From Paraglomus occultum (lineage: Eukaryota; Glomeromycota; Glomeromycetes; Paraglomerales; Paraglomeraceae), in assembly GCA_910592205.1 (NCBI GenBank), contig CAJVPJ010000210.1, forward strand, positions 1 through 34,855: a DNA stretch of 34,855 bases, given 5' to 3'. Positions 11,131 through 27,600 of the stretch are shown here, piece after piece. The position numbers were made by a program, and so were the translations under genes. The first letter of the stretch is position 1, and every line of letters starts with the position of its first letter. Below the pieces are notes generated by a model. It was not told the origin of the DNA. It worked only from the letters and a program-made list of their open reading frames with translations, and ran no database searches.

Positions 11131-13798
11131 ATGATACAATGGCGACCAGTGATAATGCTCGCTGCTGGAATAGCTTTTATGCTAATTACTGCCTTATTGC
11201 AAGACCCACAGAATAAAAGCCCGAAAATGATCAAATGTACACAAGAAATTATATTTACAGATAGTGCACCCGATGGCATATTTTTAGTCGTCTTGGACGA
11301 TTGGGTGTATTTAACCGCAATATGGAAGGAGCACGAAGAGGCAAAAACTAGAGAGCTCAAAGGTATTACAACTTTGATTCGCGTTATTGTGGAGACGTAG
11401 GTACAAGTTCATTTATACTCTTTCAATGTCTTTAGGCCTCATTAAACAATATAGAAGACCTCTTCAGTCAGTTATATCGCTGAGACATCCTTCCGCAAAT
11501 GCAAGCAAGTGTCTGATTTCACGATTGGAAAAGCGCGTTGTTTTTTGATAGTGTATTAACGTTGATTGTCAATTTGTCCATAATTCTTCAGCATGGCAAT
11601 TACTTTATGTTCATCAATTAGATGGACCGATTGCCCACTTGTCGAAATATTGTCATGCCAATGTCACTATTCATTCAGCAGCTGCGAATGTTGCAGAATA
11701 TGATTCCATAGCAATCTTGTATTATACGCAAAAAGACGAGGATTTGATCTATACCGTGAGGTTATATCGTATTGGAGTATTTAGGAAAGCCGATCAAGCA
11801 GCAGTTGGTAGGTGTTTGCGATTACCAAACATTAAAAGTAAGGTTTGGCTCGTACTGATGCCCGCTTATGATATTTTTGTAGGTGAATGTAAAAGCCATA
11901 CAAATAGTCCATGTCATAGTACTCCATCATTTCGATTCCAAGACATTATTCTACCAGGGACAATGCCAATTAAAGCATTTTATGTGGACAACAATATGAT
12001 ACTTTATTCGAGGCAAGTGGGATTGTCAGTTCGACAGCGAATGATTATGATTGTGGTAACAGAACGCTGTTACATTATTATTTTATTAGGCATTTTGATA
12101 AATATAAGTTTCGAATGATAAAAATGCCAAATGACATACTGAACGATGATGAGAATGATGACAGAAAGATAGAATCGAGCGACCCCGGAGTATTACAAAG
12201 TTAGTATCATTTTATTCTGAGTTTCCTCCGATACAGACCCTTGTTTAACTGATTTTCTAGGACTCAGTCAGATGGATTTGATGAATAAGACATCAACCAC
12301 ACTGAGAACGTTGCACATATCTACGTAAGCGAATTATTATACCATTTAATATTCATGTTTGGTGGATACCAGAAACCATGACCGTGGATTCATTACGCTG
12401 GTTCAATGACTAAGCTCCGATTTTGATAAAACCAAGTCCAGGTGCCATTCGTGTTCTCTATGCAGAGGCTACTGGGAACGAAAGAGCGTGGAGCTATTCG
12501 GTGGTTACATATGACAACGCATCAACTACTAACACTAAATGGCGACGAAAATCAATAATATACGTAGGTGTCACTATTCATCTTCCAATACCTGGATAAG
12601 TTGTTTTCTAATATTTGGTTTTCACAGGAAGATCACCAAAGAAGTGAAGAAATCGATGACATGGATATTCATACTCAAGTTACACAATTGGACAGACCTA
12701 TGCTACATCCTATAGTCGGTACGTTGAAGTAATCGCTAGTTTGGAAACCATCAACGGCAGATATAACTAATGCTAAATAATTACTTAGCGACAGCGCAGA
12801 ACGCAACTACTATCGCGATTCCATTAAGTGATAGCCTCAAAAGTTACGATTTTATACTACATCTCAAGCCAGAGCAGTATAGGGTTCGTGAGATTCGAAC
12901 CTCACTTCACGGAGATCGGAATCCATTTTTCGTTGGTGCAGAAATCAACGCGGCTGCTAATCAAATGGCTCTTGTCACAAAGGTTAGATTAATCATTGGG
13001 AAAGTTCGGGATAGACTTTGATAGTTAAACTTTGTAATTCAAAAACCAACAAATGTTTTGGTTGTGATGAGCTTTTTATCCCGACTCTTTTTTAAAGCGA
13101 ATCGTATTATGGTTTGTAAACTTCCAATTGTTGTCATTATACACGAATTGCAGGATAATTATATTCCGATTTTCAAGCGCGGAATAGCCGAAGTCGGATC
13201 AGGATCCCCTCAAAAACGGCCATTAAATTTAGAATCTGATGAACAAGCGGCATATGTCAAGAATACATCGAATAATCTTGATGGAGGTGAAGCATGGCAT
13301 AAGCGAATGACTCTGAAAGTTACGTTTCCATCATACGAAGAGTTTGACAACTTGTATGGTGGGGTAAGTGATTTGATCTAACATTATTAGTATATTGGAT
13401 TACTTGCTTTTTTTTAACAACTTCGTTTATATAGGATGTCATAGCCGTTAAATTATTCAATAATTCATCATATGCAGACGTTGAGGAAGGCACAACAGGA
13501 AACTTTTTGTGTAAGCAATGTTTTGGTTAATATTTATGTTCGTTTTTACGCGTATTAATGATCTTGACTTTTGTAGTTGTTGTATACGGATACGGTATAC
13601 TGGTGTCCTTTGACTTGGGAATACCATATCAAGAAAGTTTCATATGGTATTTTGTGACAGAGAAATGGCAAATGTGTATTAGTAAGTATCCTTGTCGTTT
13701 GTGTAGTGGTTCTTTTAACGTCTATTCGCTGATGCTTACTCTGTTATAAAGCAATGCTGTTTGTAGTTTTGCTGTTTTCTTGGCATGAAATGCAATAG
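11131..13798 (+). CDS. Membrane-anchored, beta-rich protein of unknown family
   Basis: Best model, 12 exons: 11131-11362, 11592-11807, 11883-12024, 12090-12199, 12261-12324, 12437-12563, 12628-12718, 12789-12982, 13154-13363, 13435-13510, 13577-13681 and 13752-13798. It gives 537 residues with consistent phases. The first 25 residues hold a hydrophobic signal or anchor (VIMLAAGIAFMLITALL), and the last 15 a short hydrophobic tail (MLFVVLLFSW). Between them are candidate N-glycosylation sites (NVT, NAT, NTS, NSS). Several spaced segments look like beta-propeller blades: DSIAILYYTQ, PIKAFYVDNNMILYS, GAIRVLYAEATGNERAWSYS. They faintly recall fungal fucose-lectin-type repeats, which is only a suggestion. 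From about 12.26 kb the exons are firm. Between 11.36 and 12.09 kb the model is uncertain: the 11808-11882 intron is in frame, the 12025-12089 intron uses a rare GTCAGT donor, and an extra exon near 11436 is possible. Confidence 0.6.
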
Positions 13799-14065
13799 CG
13801 AATTTGGAGATAATCGTTTATTTAAAAAAATCGTATAATCGCCGTCCGGCTCTGCCCCTACAACGTCCTTTTGAGCAAGGTTTCTTTCTTGATAATGTAT
13901 TATATTGTAAAATTTGAGTAAAGTGTTGTAGGTTATGCCATAGTTACGCTTCCTACACGCAGTCAAAATAATTTTTATGCTCACTCGACGGAAACTCAAG
14001 GGTATTGGTGCTTTTTACTTGGAAAATGTAAATACAAATACCTAGTCACAGAAGAGTTTCATTTG

Positions 14066-18835
<4,770 letters not shown>

Positions 18836-19370
18836 TTAGGCAAAGTAATCATCGGATAAGGCATCATTATATTTCGCATTTATCGATATCACCGGGACTG
18901 GAGACGAACACGAGACGATCGATGGTGTTTTAGCAGCCAGAAAGATGCAATTTGAACGACCGTGAATATCGTACTTGTTATATCAGCATTAATATGCAGG
19001 ATGGCCAAAACTGATCCTTAATTCTGGTTACTTGTAAGGGTTACTTGTACGAAACAAGAGCTATATGAGGTTCGCAAGTCAACAGAAAAAAGATGTAAAC
19101 CGCTCATCCAGGTAGATAAGCTCATAAGACAAAAACTAATAAATTTAGGAATATCAACGCGTCCCCAGAACAGAATTTGATTGGTGGATAACTTCAATCA
19201 AACCATTTTATGCTTACCGATTTCCCACCCAGCATACCGTTGTGCGACAGTTCTGGATCAAATTTGAAGTTAAGTTCAATGATCATGATCTTACAACTTA
19301 AACCACGGATGTACATCATTGCTTGACACTCTCCCCCCGATTGATCGTACTGTACTCCAAAAATAGACAT
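18836..19370 (-). CDS. Hidden small gene divergent from the sterol reductase, unknown function
   Basis: Two exons are clear: 19370-19218 (51 codons from ATG to a GTAAGC donor) and 18973-18836 (45 codons plus TAA, after an ATAACAAG acceptor). Both boundaries are phase 0, so they join directly into 96 residues across a 244-nt intron. The sequence reads like a real protein: MSIFGVQYDQSGGE, MMYIRGLSCKIMIIELNFKF, then YDIHGRSNCIFLAAKTPSIV and a C-terminus ending ALSDDYFA. Candidate middle exons exist in the intron, for example a stretch reading FLSYELIYLDER after a TTATTAG acceptor, so the protein may be longer. I recognise no family. The ATG is 201 nt from the ATG of the sterol reductase on the other strand, so the two probably share a promoter region. 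Confidence 0.5.
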
Positions 19371-19571
19371 GATACTACGTAAATTTCCATGTCATACTAA
19401 TACCTCATGTCATTATTGCAGCTTTGTAACACCGGCGGGTTTTTTTATAAAATTTATAAAGGTACGAAAAGTTTACTGATCATAAAAAAAATATAATTTG
19501 ATAATACGTTTCGCACACGGCATAGTTATCACGGACAAGTTCGATGATCAAAACTATCCATCAAAGTTCAA

Positions 19572-21289
19572 ATGTCGTCCTCCAAAGTTAACCATACCTC
19601 ACAATCGATTCTCAACCCTAAAACGACAGAGTATGAATTCCTCGGTCCAATTGGGGCTTTTCTTATGATCACTGTTCTTCCCACCCTGGTTTATGTTCTG
19701 AACGTGAGCTGTACATTTGATGGATGTCCTCCATATTACTATATTGAACCATATTTTAAGGCCCCGTTAAGTTTCTTGTATCATTATTCTCCCTGGTATC
19801 TTGTGTCCTTATTCGATGCAGCAGCTTTTGTTGCATACATATGTTTTCTCATCTATCTGTACTTAACATGGCTTTACCTACCTGGAGAATGGGTTGAAGG
19901 AACAGTGCTTCGTAATGGAAAGAGACTCAAATACAAGCAGAATGGATTTGATACTCTGCTGCTCACATTGTTCGTTATTGCCGCTACATTAATAGTGATA
20001 GGAACCGGACCATTTTTATTCGTCTTTGATCACTACATTGGGCTTATAACAGCTTCGACAATAGTATCATTTGCCGCTTCAATATATGTATATTTAGATT
20101 CCTTCGAGGGAGATAAACTGCTAGCATTGGGTGGCAATACTGGAAACGTTATTTACGATGTAAGCTTATGGCTGTTCGAATTCTTTTTGCAATGTGAATC
20201 ATAAATATACTTATATTAATACGTTAAACAGTTTATGATAGGGCGAGAGTTGAACCCTCGCATTGGTGATTTTGACATCAAATACTTGGTAGAATTGAGA
20301 CCAGGCCTTATTGGATGGATGATTATCGATGTTTCTATGGCTATATGTCAGTACGTCGAACTCGGTGAAATCACTTTCGCGTTGTTTCTCGTTGTTGTCT
20401 TCCAAATCTGGTATGTCGTCGATGCTTTGTATATGGAGGTAACTATGCATTTTTATTAATCAGTTATAGTGTTTTGCATTAAAAGTTCCGTTTACGTAAT
20501 TTATTAATATGACTATTTATACAAGTCATCTGTACTTACAACAATTGATATAACAACTGATGGATTTGGGTGGATGCTTTGCTTTGGAAACTTGACCTGG
20601 TTGCCGTTTACTTATAGTATCCAAGCAAGATATCTTGTTTTGTCCCCCATTGGATTAAGTTGGTTTAGTATATTCATCATAATGATCCTGAAAGCTGTTG
20701 GATATGTGATATTCAGGGAAGCCAACACTGAGAAGAATATTTTCAGGAATGATCCGAATGATCCTCGAGTTAGACGTATGTTGGTAAATTATGTTCGAAT
20801 GTAAAGTTTTGCGAACGAATAACGACTATTAACTGACTTTATTACAGACCTAAAGTACATTACTACTAAACAGGGGTCTAGGCTACTGGTATCTGGTTGG
20901 TGGGGTGTAGCAAGACATATCAATTATTTTGGTGATTGGTTGATGGCATGGTCTTGGTGTCTTCCATGCGGTAAACGTTTCTGAATTCTTGCGCACAATA
21001 TAGACCGAATCTTATTATCTCTTTTCCTCTAACGAAGCTATTTGATTCGATGTTCATTAGGTTTTGATGATATCTTTCCATACTTTTATGTTGTCTATTT
21101 TGCTGTGCTACTAGTACATCGCGAAATTCGCGATGAAACCAAGTGCAAGAATAAGTATAAAAAGGATTGGGATCGATACTGTGAAATCGTCAAGTGGAGA
21201 ATTATTCCTGGTAAGTGTACATAAATTTTTCATGGCTGTTGCATATTGGCAAATATGTCTGACAAAATCATTATACAGGTGTCTACTGA
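19572..21289 (+). CDS. ERG24: Sterol C-14 reductase (ERG24 type)
   Basis: ER-membrane enzyme of ergosterol synthesis; it reduces the C14-C15 double bond left by lanosterol C14-demethylase, with NADPH. The six exons 19572-20159, 20232-20438, 20526-20775, 20848-20970, 21061-21210 and 21279-21289 give 442 residues, the usual length. Family signatures are present: GRELNPRIG (200-208) with [36 protein letters not shown] (361-379), and a C-terminus with RDETKC, KYKKDW, YC and WRIIPGVY. I favour C-14 over C-24(28) reductase because of the [20 protein letters not shown] block, as in ERG24/TM7SF2/LBR. Several hydrophobic helices are evident. The last exon is only 11 nt and supplies the final GVY and stop, a tail conserved in the family. 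The gene converges on the neighbour at 21389 with 99 nt between stops. Confidence 0.93.
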
Positions 21290-21388
21290 TGTTTTTGTTT
21301 GAAAAGAAATTGCTTGTTTTAATTATTTGTATTATTATGCAACTGTAAAACAGTCTATTTGAAGATAGAATATATACAATAGTACAAT

Positions 21389-23541
21389 TCAATAATTTAT
21401 CCAGAACTCTAGTGGAAACGATGAGCGCATAATCTTCCAATGTTCAAGAGCAGTTGGCAATTGTAATTTATCTAATGGATTATTATCTTCAGTAATGATG
21501 TCTGTAACATTAGCAAATTTGTCAAGTTGAATAAACCATGATTGAAAGTTTTTCAGTATGTATTCTCTCGTAGCGCTACCAAAGAAATCCATTTCACTTG
21601 CATCTCGGAAACGTATTGGTTTGCTTGAAGCAAAGAATGCCTTGGGTTTAAGTTTAAATTAGTAATAGTTCAAAATATTATTAATACAAAGCCAGAGCTT
21701 GCACTCTCACCATATTTGTAAATACTTCTGTTTCATGCCATCCCTCATTGACACATTTCACATACGGAAAAGTAGCCCTGATAGTATTATAAACAAGAGC
21801 AAGAGCTTCCGCATAAGGCCAAAGTTGAGATCCTACAAAATTCTGTTGAAAGATTCATTAGAATTTAAATTATAATTATTGTAATATTCACTAGGATCCT
21901 TCCACATACCAACGCTAAGATACCATCATCTTTCATAATCCTTTTGATTTGTTCAAGAGCCTTCGTCGAGAATAATGAGGATGGAACTGACCCTCCAGTA
22001 AATACATCATGTAACACATAATTGTACTTTCTCGATGGTGCATTCTCTATGAATCGTCTTCCATCCTGTATATAAATGTTATGTTTCTTTTCAAGTTTGA
22101 AATAGTCTATTGCATATTCGTAGACAGCTGGGTCGAGCTCCACTATATCGAGAGTAATGTTTGCATTCTGTAGAGATGCTGCTGACACTCCAATTCCCAA
22201 TCCACTGAAAATATAAATCATCATTAGTATGTACATTAAGCTACTTCTTAACAGTATCTACCACGTACATCTGGAGGGCTGTTGGATTCCCTTCAAGTGC
22301 TCGCTCTTCAACTAGACGTACAGCTGCAGAAAAATCATGATAGTCAGTTGTTCGGTATCTGTAGTCACAAATGATTACAATAACTAACCTTCCATAAAGT
22401 AAAATGACCCATACACCGAATCCCATGACTCTTTATATACACCGCCAATAAATGAATGGCCGGCACGCATCAGCCGTAACTCCAAGCGAGGCGTTTCCCG
22501 AAATATATCTACTATATCTATCCATCCTGTTATGGATTCTTTACGTGCTATAATGCTGTATGTGCTCTTTTCAACTGTAACATCCTACAAACATTAGTTA
22601 ATAATCAATACAGGTCGTCGTTTTGTGCATAGCGTGAAGTAATGTGATCGCAACTTTCTTGTGAATAATACACTCACTTGAATCAATCCATTATGACATT
22701 GAGGAATAAATCTGACGTTATACAGAGCAAGTAATACGATAAGAACTTGTGGAAACATCTTCAAACCAATATTCTGCATGCACGTTTGAGCACTTAAGTG
22801 TATCCTTTTCCTCTGTCCAGAGTCATCAAGTAATGTAACTTCACCATATAATGCCAAGAGACTTTTAAATAACCCACCAATTACACCAAGGAGAGTTCCA
22901 CATAAATACAATCTTTGACAATTTTTACCCATTGCCATAACATTATATAAGACATATGTCAGAGTAACTATAGTAATCGTGTATGTGGCGACATAAGATA
23001 TCCATCTTACAGTTGGAATAGTTCTGATCTCTATATTTCTTCTTGCACATACGATAGCATTAACGAATCCTAATAGAAACATTACAGGATAACCCAGAAC
23101 TGATTGCGTAAATTGAGGACCGATGTATGGTCCCAGAAGCCCACTCTGATTAAAAAGGATTCTCGTCAAAATCGGTGCAGAGGCGAATATAATACCACAT
23201 CTATCAACGGCAGTTATAACTGCCTCCGCCAATAATCTATTCATTGCTGCTTTCTTCTGTGCTTGCACTGCAAATAGGACACCTAAAACTGCCCCTCCTA
23301 CTAGACATCCTATTGACATTTCTGGAAAGTATAATGTGGAGAACACGTTCCCATAAATTGGCTCGACATATTTCGGTGCGACCTGAAGAATGGTCGAAGC
23401 CAGAATTGGCGTTAATAGCAATAGAGTTGCTCTGGATAACGTCCATAATTGAGTTATCGATGCAATCCGATCATCAACCTCATGTAATTGTTTTGTTGAA
23501 GTAGTTGATTGTTGTGGTATGTTGCGACGACGACGAGCCAT
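21389..23541 (-). CDS. Multi-pass membrane protein with spermidine-synthase-like domain
   Basis: Six exons (23541-22678, 22584-22389, 22323-22269, 22204-21910, 21842-21711 and 21640-21389) give 597 residues. Residues 1-288 carry about seven hydrophobic helices after a basic N-terminus. From about residue 310 the protein resembles the polyamine aminopropyltransferase / methyltransferase fold. The nucleoside-binding loop is IGLGIGVSA (372-380), an acidic motif is LDIVELDPAVYEYA, DGRRFIENAP follows, and YNYVLHDVFTGG precedes LFSTKALEQIKRIMKDDGIL. Soluble spermidine synthases have GGGDGG in the loop and two catalytic Asp residues; here the loop is changed and only one Asp is obvious. Aminopropyl transfer is therefore doubtful and a membrane-bound methyltransferase-like role is possible. 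Such fusions occur in fungi, but the substrate is not known to me. A CACGTG box lies 54 nt upstream of the ATG. Confidence 0.85.
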
Positions 23542-23594
23542 TTTGAAATTGGGAATAATTAATATTGAAAGATTTATTTTAATTTGAAAATCGT

Positions 23595-23600
23595 CACGTG
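23595..23600. promoter_or_regulatory. CACGTG E-box upstream of the aminopropyltransferase-like gene
   Basis: TCACGTGATA, 54 nt upstream of the ATG at 23541. The flanking TCACGTGA is a full 8-base palindrome. The assignment rests on sequence and position only. Confidence 0.4.
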
Positions 23601-23656
23601 ATACAAAATTAAGCTGTCTTTACCAACTACGTCAAAACCTTAGCATGAAAAAAAAA

Positions 23657-23676
23657 GTTCAGATCACGTGGAAATG
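23657..23676 (-). repeat. 20-base inverted fragment of the dispersed repeat
   Basis: Its reverse complement matches 24593-24612 exactly and the corresponding part of copy 1 with one mismatch. With copy 2 it brackets about 950 bases in opposite orientation. It also contains a CACGTG. Confidence 0.7.
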
Positions 23677-23763
23677 TACGTCCGAGCTGGAGCCGATGTG
23701 AACAGTAAACAAATCGCGTGCCATATTTGTAACGGTAAACAAATTTCACACTTTTTTGTTACA

Positions 23764-23898
23764 TAGTAATAGTGAAACTCGATAAGTCGGACACGGTGGG
23801 GAGAGCAGGGCTGTCCGACTTATCGAAATGATTTTAGTATGGAAAAAAGAAAAGTGCAGAGGGATTTTGTTCCGACTTATCGAGTTTCACTATTACTA
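23764..23898. mobile_element. Small terminal-inverted-repeat element (MITE-like)
   Basis: A perfect 28-base inverted repeat: 23764-23791 pairs with 23871-23898, and the whole element is 135 bases. The arm starts TAGTAATAGTGAAACTCG. An inner copy of the arm sequence (GTCCGACTTATCGA, 23813-23826) is inverted to the left arm and in the same orientation as the right arm, so two alternative hairpins can form. The GTGAAACTCGATAA-type end recalls pogo/Tc1-like terminal repeats. There is no coding capacity. It lies between two divergent genes. Confidence 0.75.
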
Positions 23899-24551
23899 TT
23901 ATTATGTATCACTAATTTTGTACTATGAGCGTGTAAGGCTTCTTCACTTTTCAGCCTAGATTTATCTCATTAAGGCCTTATTATTATAATTTCTCACAAA
24001 TTTGTCGTTCATATAACACTACCCTACCTAGTCTTTCGGAATAATGATTGCGAGTCGTATATTATATGGATTATTGCGTCTTGGCTTGCAGTTTTCTTTG
24101 TATCGTGGCGTAAGCATTAAACTCAGTTTTTTCGAACAAGTGTATTAACGATGTAAGTCAGATCTATGTATGTTTTATTATGTTAATTTGAAATTAATAT
24201 TAATATGTAGGAAAGGAAAGTAGTTATACTAGAATTGAAATAGAAAGGAAGCTAGTCCATAGGAAGTTAGCGCTATATTATCTTAATGTAGTATACCAAT
24301 CCCAATCAATAAACGATTTATAAATGTTCAACGAGTATTAGTATACAATTTACGTTACTAGATATTAATATCATAGTTTTCGTTTTAACACGCATGAGAT
24401 ATACCATCTTACTATTATGGTTATAGTTAGTATTAGCATAACTTTAACCAGTAATTACTAAACATGGTTTTGGTTTCGTTTATATGGCCAAGATTTTGCC
24501 ATTTTATCAAGTCTATAAAATGAATAATAATAATGCAATAGTGACGGTAAG
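23899..24551. other. Spacer with one short open frame
   Basis: AT-rich. A 34-codon ATG-to-TAA frame on the plus strand (24044-24148) encodes a hydrophobic, basic peptide (SRILYGLLRLGLQFSLYRG) that could be a small membrane or mitochondrial protein. It has no further support. Nothing else is recognised. Confidence 0.4.
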
Positions 24552-24639
24552 ACGCGTTTACCTTGTTGTTATTTGTGCCGTGTTGACCCAAACATTTCCA
24601 CGTGATCTGAACATTTTCACATGATTCGAACCATTTTTT
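24552..24639 (+). repeat. Dispersed repeat, copy 2
   Basis: The same element as 1-109. The first 30 bases are identical. It lacks about 21 bases of the variable stretch after position 30, then matches again through the CACGTG/CACATG tandem motif to the CCATTTTTT run. It ends 43 nt upstream of the INTS4 ATG, so it probably lies in the promoter or 5' UTR of that gene, and its CACGTG (24599-24604) falls 79 nt before the start codon. Confidence 0.75.
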
Positions 24640-24682
24640 ATGCGGTCTATAATTTACCTCTTTTCCTTGTATCGTATGAAAC

Positions 24683-27600
24683 ATGGATGAAATACATCTT
24701 ACTCCGATGGATACGTCGACAGACTCTCCATCACTGGACAGTATGAAAGCAGATTATGATGAGCTGCACTCCATTAATCTACAGACAAGAATTCATGTGC
24801 GTGTACAATATTACAATTATGATCGATATTTGCTTTGAAATCATGCTTAGATTTATTATATTTAGGCACTTCGACGGATTAACAGACTTATAATGTTTCG
24901 AGATGATGAATCGCGAACTGGATTATTGCATGCTTTAAGTTCGCGATTATTGGTAGAGGAAGATAAAGATGCTAAGGTGAGCCTATTTGTTTCAGTTTTG
25001 TTCTGCATTATTATTGTCTAACAAGAAGAACGCTCATTGTCCTAGGCGTTGATTGTCATGGCGTTAGAGAAGCTAGCACATTTACCTTCATTCGACGGTT
25101 CCAAGATTCTACAAATCCTAATGAATCAGGTACATTTATATATTGACCCTCCGTCTGTACCGCAACTAGTTCGTGATCGGTTATTGACTATCGTATATAT
25201 ATTTTGTGATTGTGTAGACAGAAACGGATTCGACAAAGTTGAAATGCCAGATTTACGATTGTATATTTAGAATACTTAAAGTATTGTTTACCTTCTATGT
25301 TATTGCTGTTGTCCATACTCAATATGTGATTGTTCTAATTATCATTATCTTATATTTCACAGATCAAACACTTCAATACATACAATTCACCCGACTTTGC
25401 CAGACTCCTGCAGGCACTATCTAAGCTCGTTATAAAAGAACTATCCGATTCTCATTATCGCATCCGATCCATTTGCATTCAACTACTGACTTCATTACCA
25501 TCGCTCATCAGTCGCACCAAATCAATACACGAACAGTCTGGTCAGAAAATTCCCTATTATCCGTCTGAACAGGAAATACAGACAATTATTCGTAATTATG
25601 GTACTGATGTCGATCCAAGAGTTAGAAGGGTAATACATACATAATATTTACCGAACTTTAGCGTACGTGCGTGGAATGTAGTGTTTTCTGTACTTACTGT
25701 TTACGGTTTTCTTTAGACGGCTCTCAAATCTTTACTTCGTTTACATCAGCGTGGCTGTAAGTTAGAGTTATCTTTGTACGATTTATGCAAAGAAAGTCTC
25801 AAAGACGATTACGAAGAAGTCAGAATTGAAGCGTTGAATTTGATATGGTTTGTCTTAATCTAAATACGAACGTTTTCGATGATGAATTGAAGTAGTAACA
25901 ACCTTGATATTTGTATAATATAGGGTGTTGAGCAGTCTCTATCCCAACAGTACGGTGAAACCGTTCCTCGACAATTCTCTTGACAAAAGTGTTAGACTTG
26001 TTGATGACGCATTCATTAGAATATGTGATATTATTAGTGATGTCTCCGTGAACGTTCGCAGTAAGGTAAATGATTATTTTATACGCTCATGATAAGTGTA
26101 CGATTTTTTCATTTGTTGTTATTAATAATTTGGGTTGCGCGTACTTCATTAAAGGCCTCCACTTTACTTGGAAGCTATAGACAAGCGGAGGGTTCTATTC
26201 TACTGCAAACGTTTAGTAAAGAGAAAATGACGAACTTTGGGAGACAGAAGGGTCGCTATATGGATGACGTTAAAACAGTAAAAATTATCCCTACTCCCGA
26301 AGGCGATTTCGATGTCCAGGATGAATTTCGTTTGTTGGACTCGGGGGCATGTGGGGCTTTCGTTCATGGGTTGGAAGATGAATATCAAGACGTCAGATAT
26401 GCCACTATTGGTATCTATTTATCATTTTTTATTAATTCTTTGTAAACGTTATTGCAAAACAATTGTAATTCCTGCTTCAATGTCATTATATAGATTCTAT
26501 ATGCGAACTATGCATGCATAACTCAACGTTTGCTGAGAAGGCAGTTGATTTTCTAGTGGGTAAGAAACATTCCGTGGTAAAATTCATATGCGAACACGTA
26601 ACAACCTCAACAATTAACTCAATATAATTTGGTAGATATGTTTCACGATGAAATCGATTCTGTTAGATTAAATGCGATCAATAGTCTTCGAAAGATATCA
26701 ACAAACGCAGAAATAATCTTTAACAGAGAACAATTAACTATCGCCTTGAGTGTACTTGATGACGCAGATCCGACAGTGCGCGAATCAACTCACGGGTTGT
26801 TGCGAACTGTGAGATTGGCTGAACAAGACATGGTTATGAAACTTATCGAAATAATGAAGAATAACGTGACAAGATATCCAGAAGACCAGTTATCTATATA
26901 CCAATGTTTTCGTGATTTCGGTGCAAAGCATAATGATTTTATTGGTAAGTTGGCATCGTGGGCAACCTGGTGAGCCAAAACGTATATTTAACGTTGTATG
27001 AGGCATTACTTTTTCATGTGGCTAATACTTGATAAACATTTTAGAATACTTGGTACCGGTGTTCTTCACGTTGGAACAAGGGTTTAAACCAGTAGAGAAA
27101 CATGTGGACGATCCAAAGCGTATCCTAACACGATTTTTTTGATCAGATAATTCTTGTAATTCATAGCATTCCATAACTATCTCTACAGATATTGGACATG
27201 TCATTATGACCTTCAACGCGGCTCATTCTAATTCCAAGATACTCGAAATTATACCGGATTATCTATGGAGGCACTACACTTATCTGAGAGATAAATTTCC
27301 CAGTTGCTTTTTTGAAATACAAGTAAGCGCTGTTGAGCAGCCTTGTATTGTGTTAGGTTCTGAGCTGCGTGACTAATGCCAGTAATGAAAATGATTTTAT
27401 TACCAACAAAGATGCCTTCAAATTTGTCAAAGCCAAAGAAGCAAAAGGGAGTCGATTTTCATGGTAAATCTTTACATAATCGTCATCATTTTCTTTCCAC
27501 TTTCGTTCCAACTGACATATCAAATTATTACCCTACATGCAAGAGGATGGACAAAATGTTCAGAAATTTATGGAAGAAATCTTAACAACTATAAGTAATT

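Noticed and set aside
12890-12906. Minus-strand GGTTCGAATC resembling a tRNA B-box
   Set aside because: The flanking bases do not make a proper T-arm, no A-box or acceptor stem lies at the right distance, and the site is inside a firm coding exon.
20211-20450. Minus-strand open frame within ERG24
   Set aside because: It is a shadow of exon 2, which carries the GRELNPRIG motif on the plus strand.
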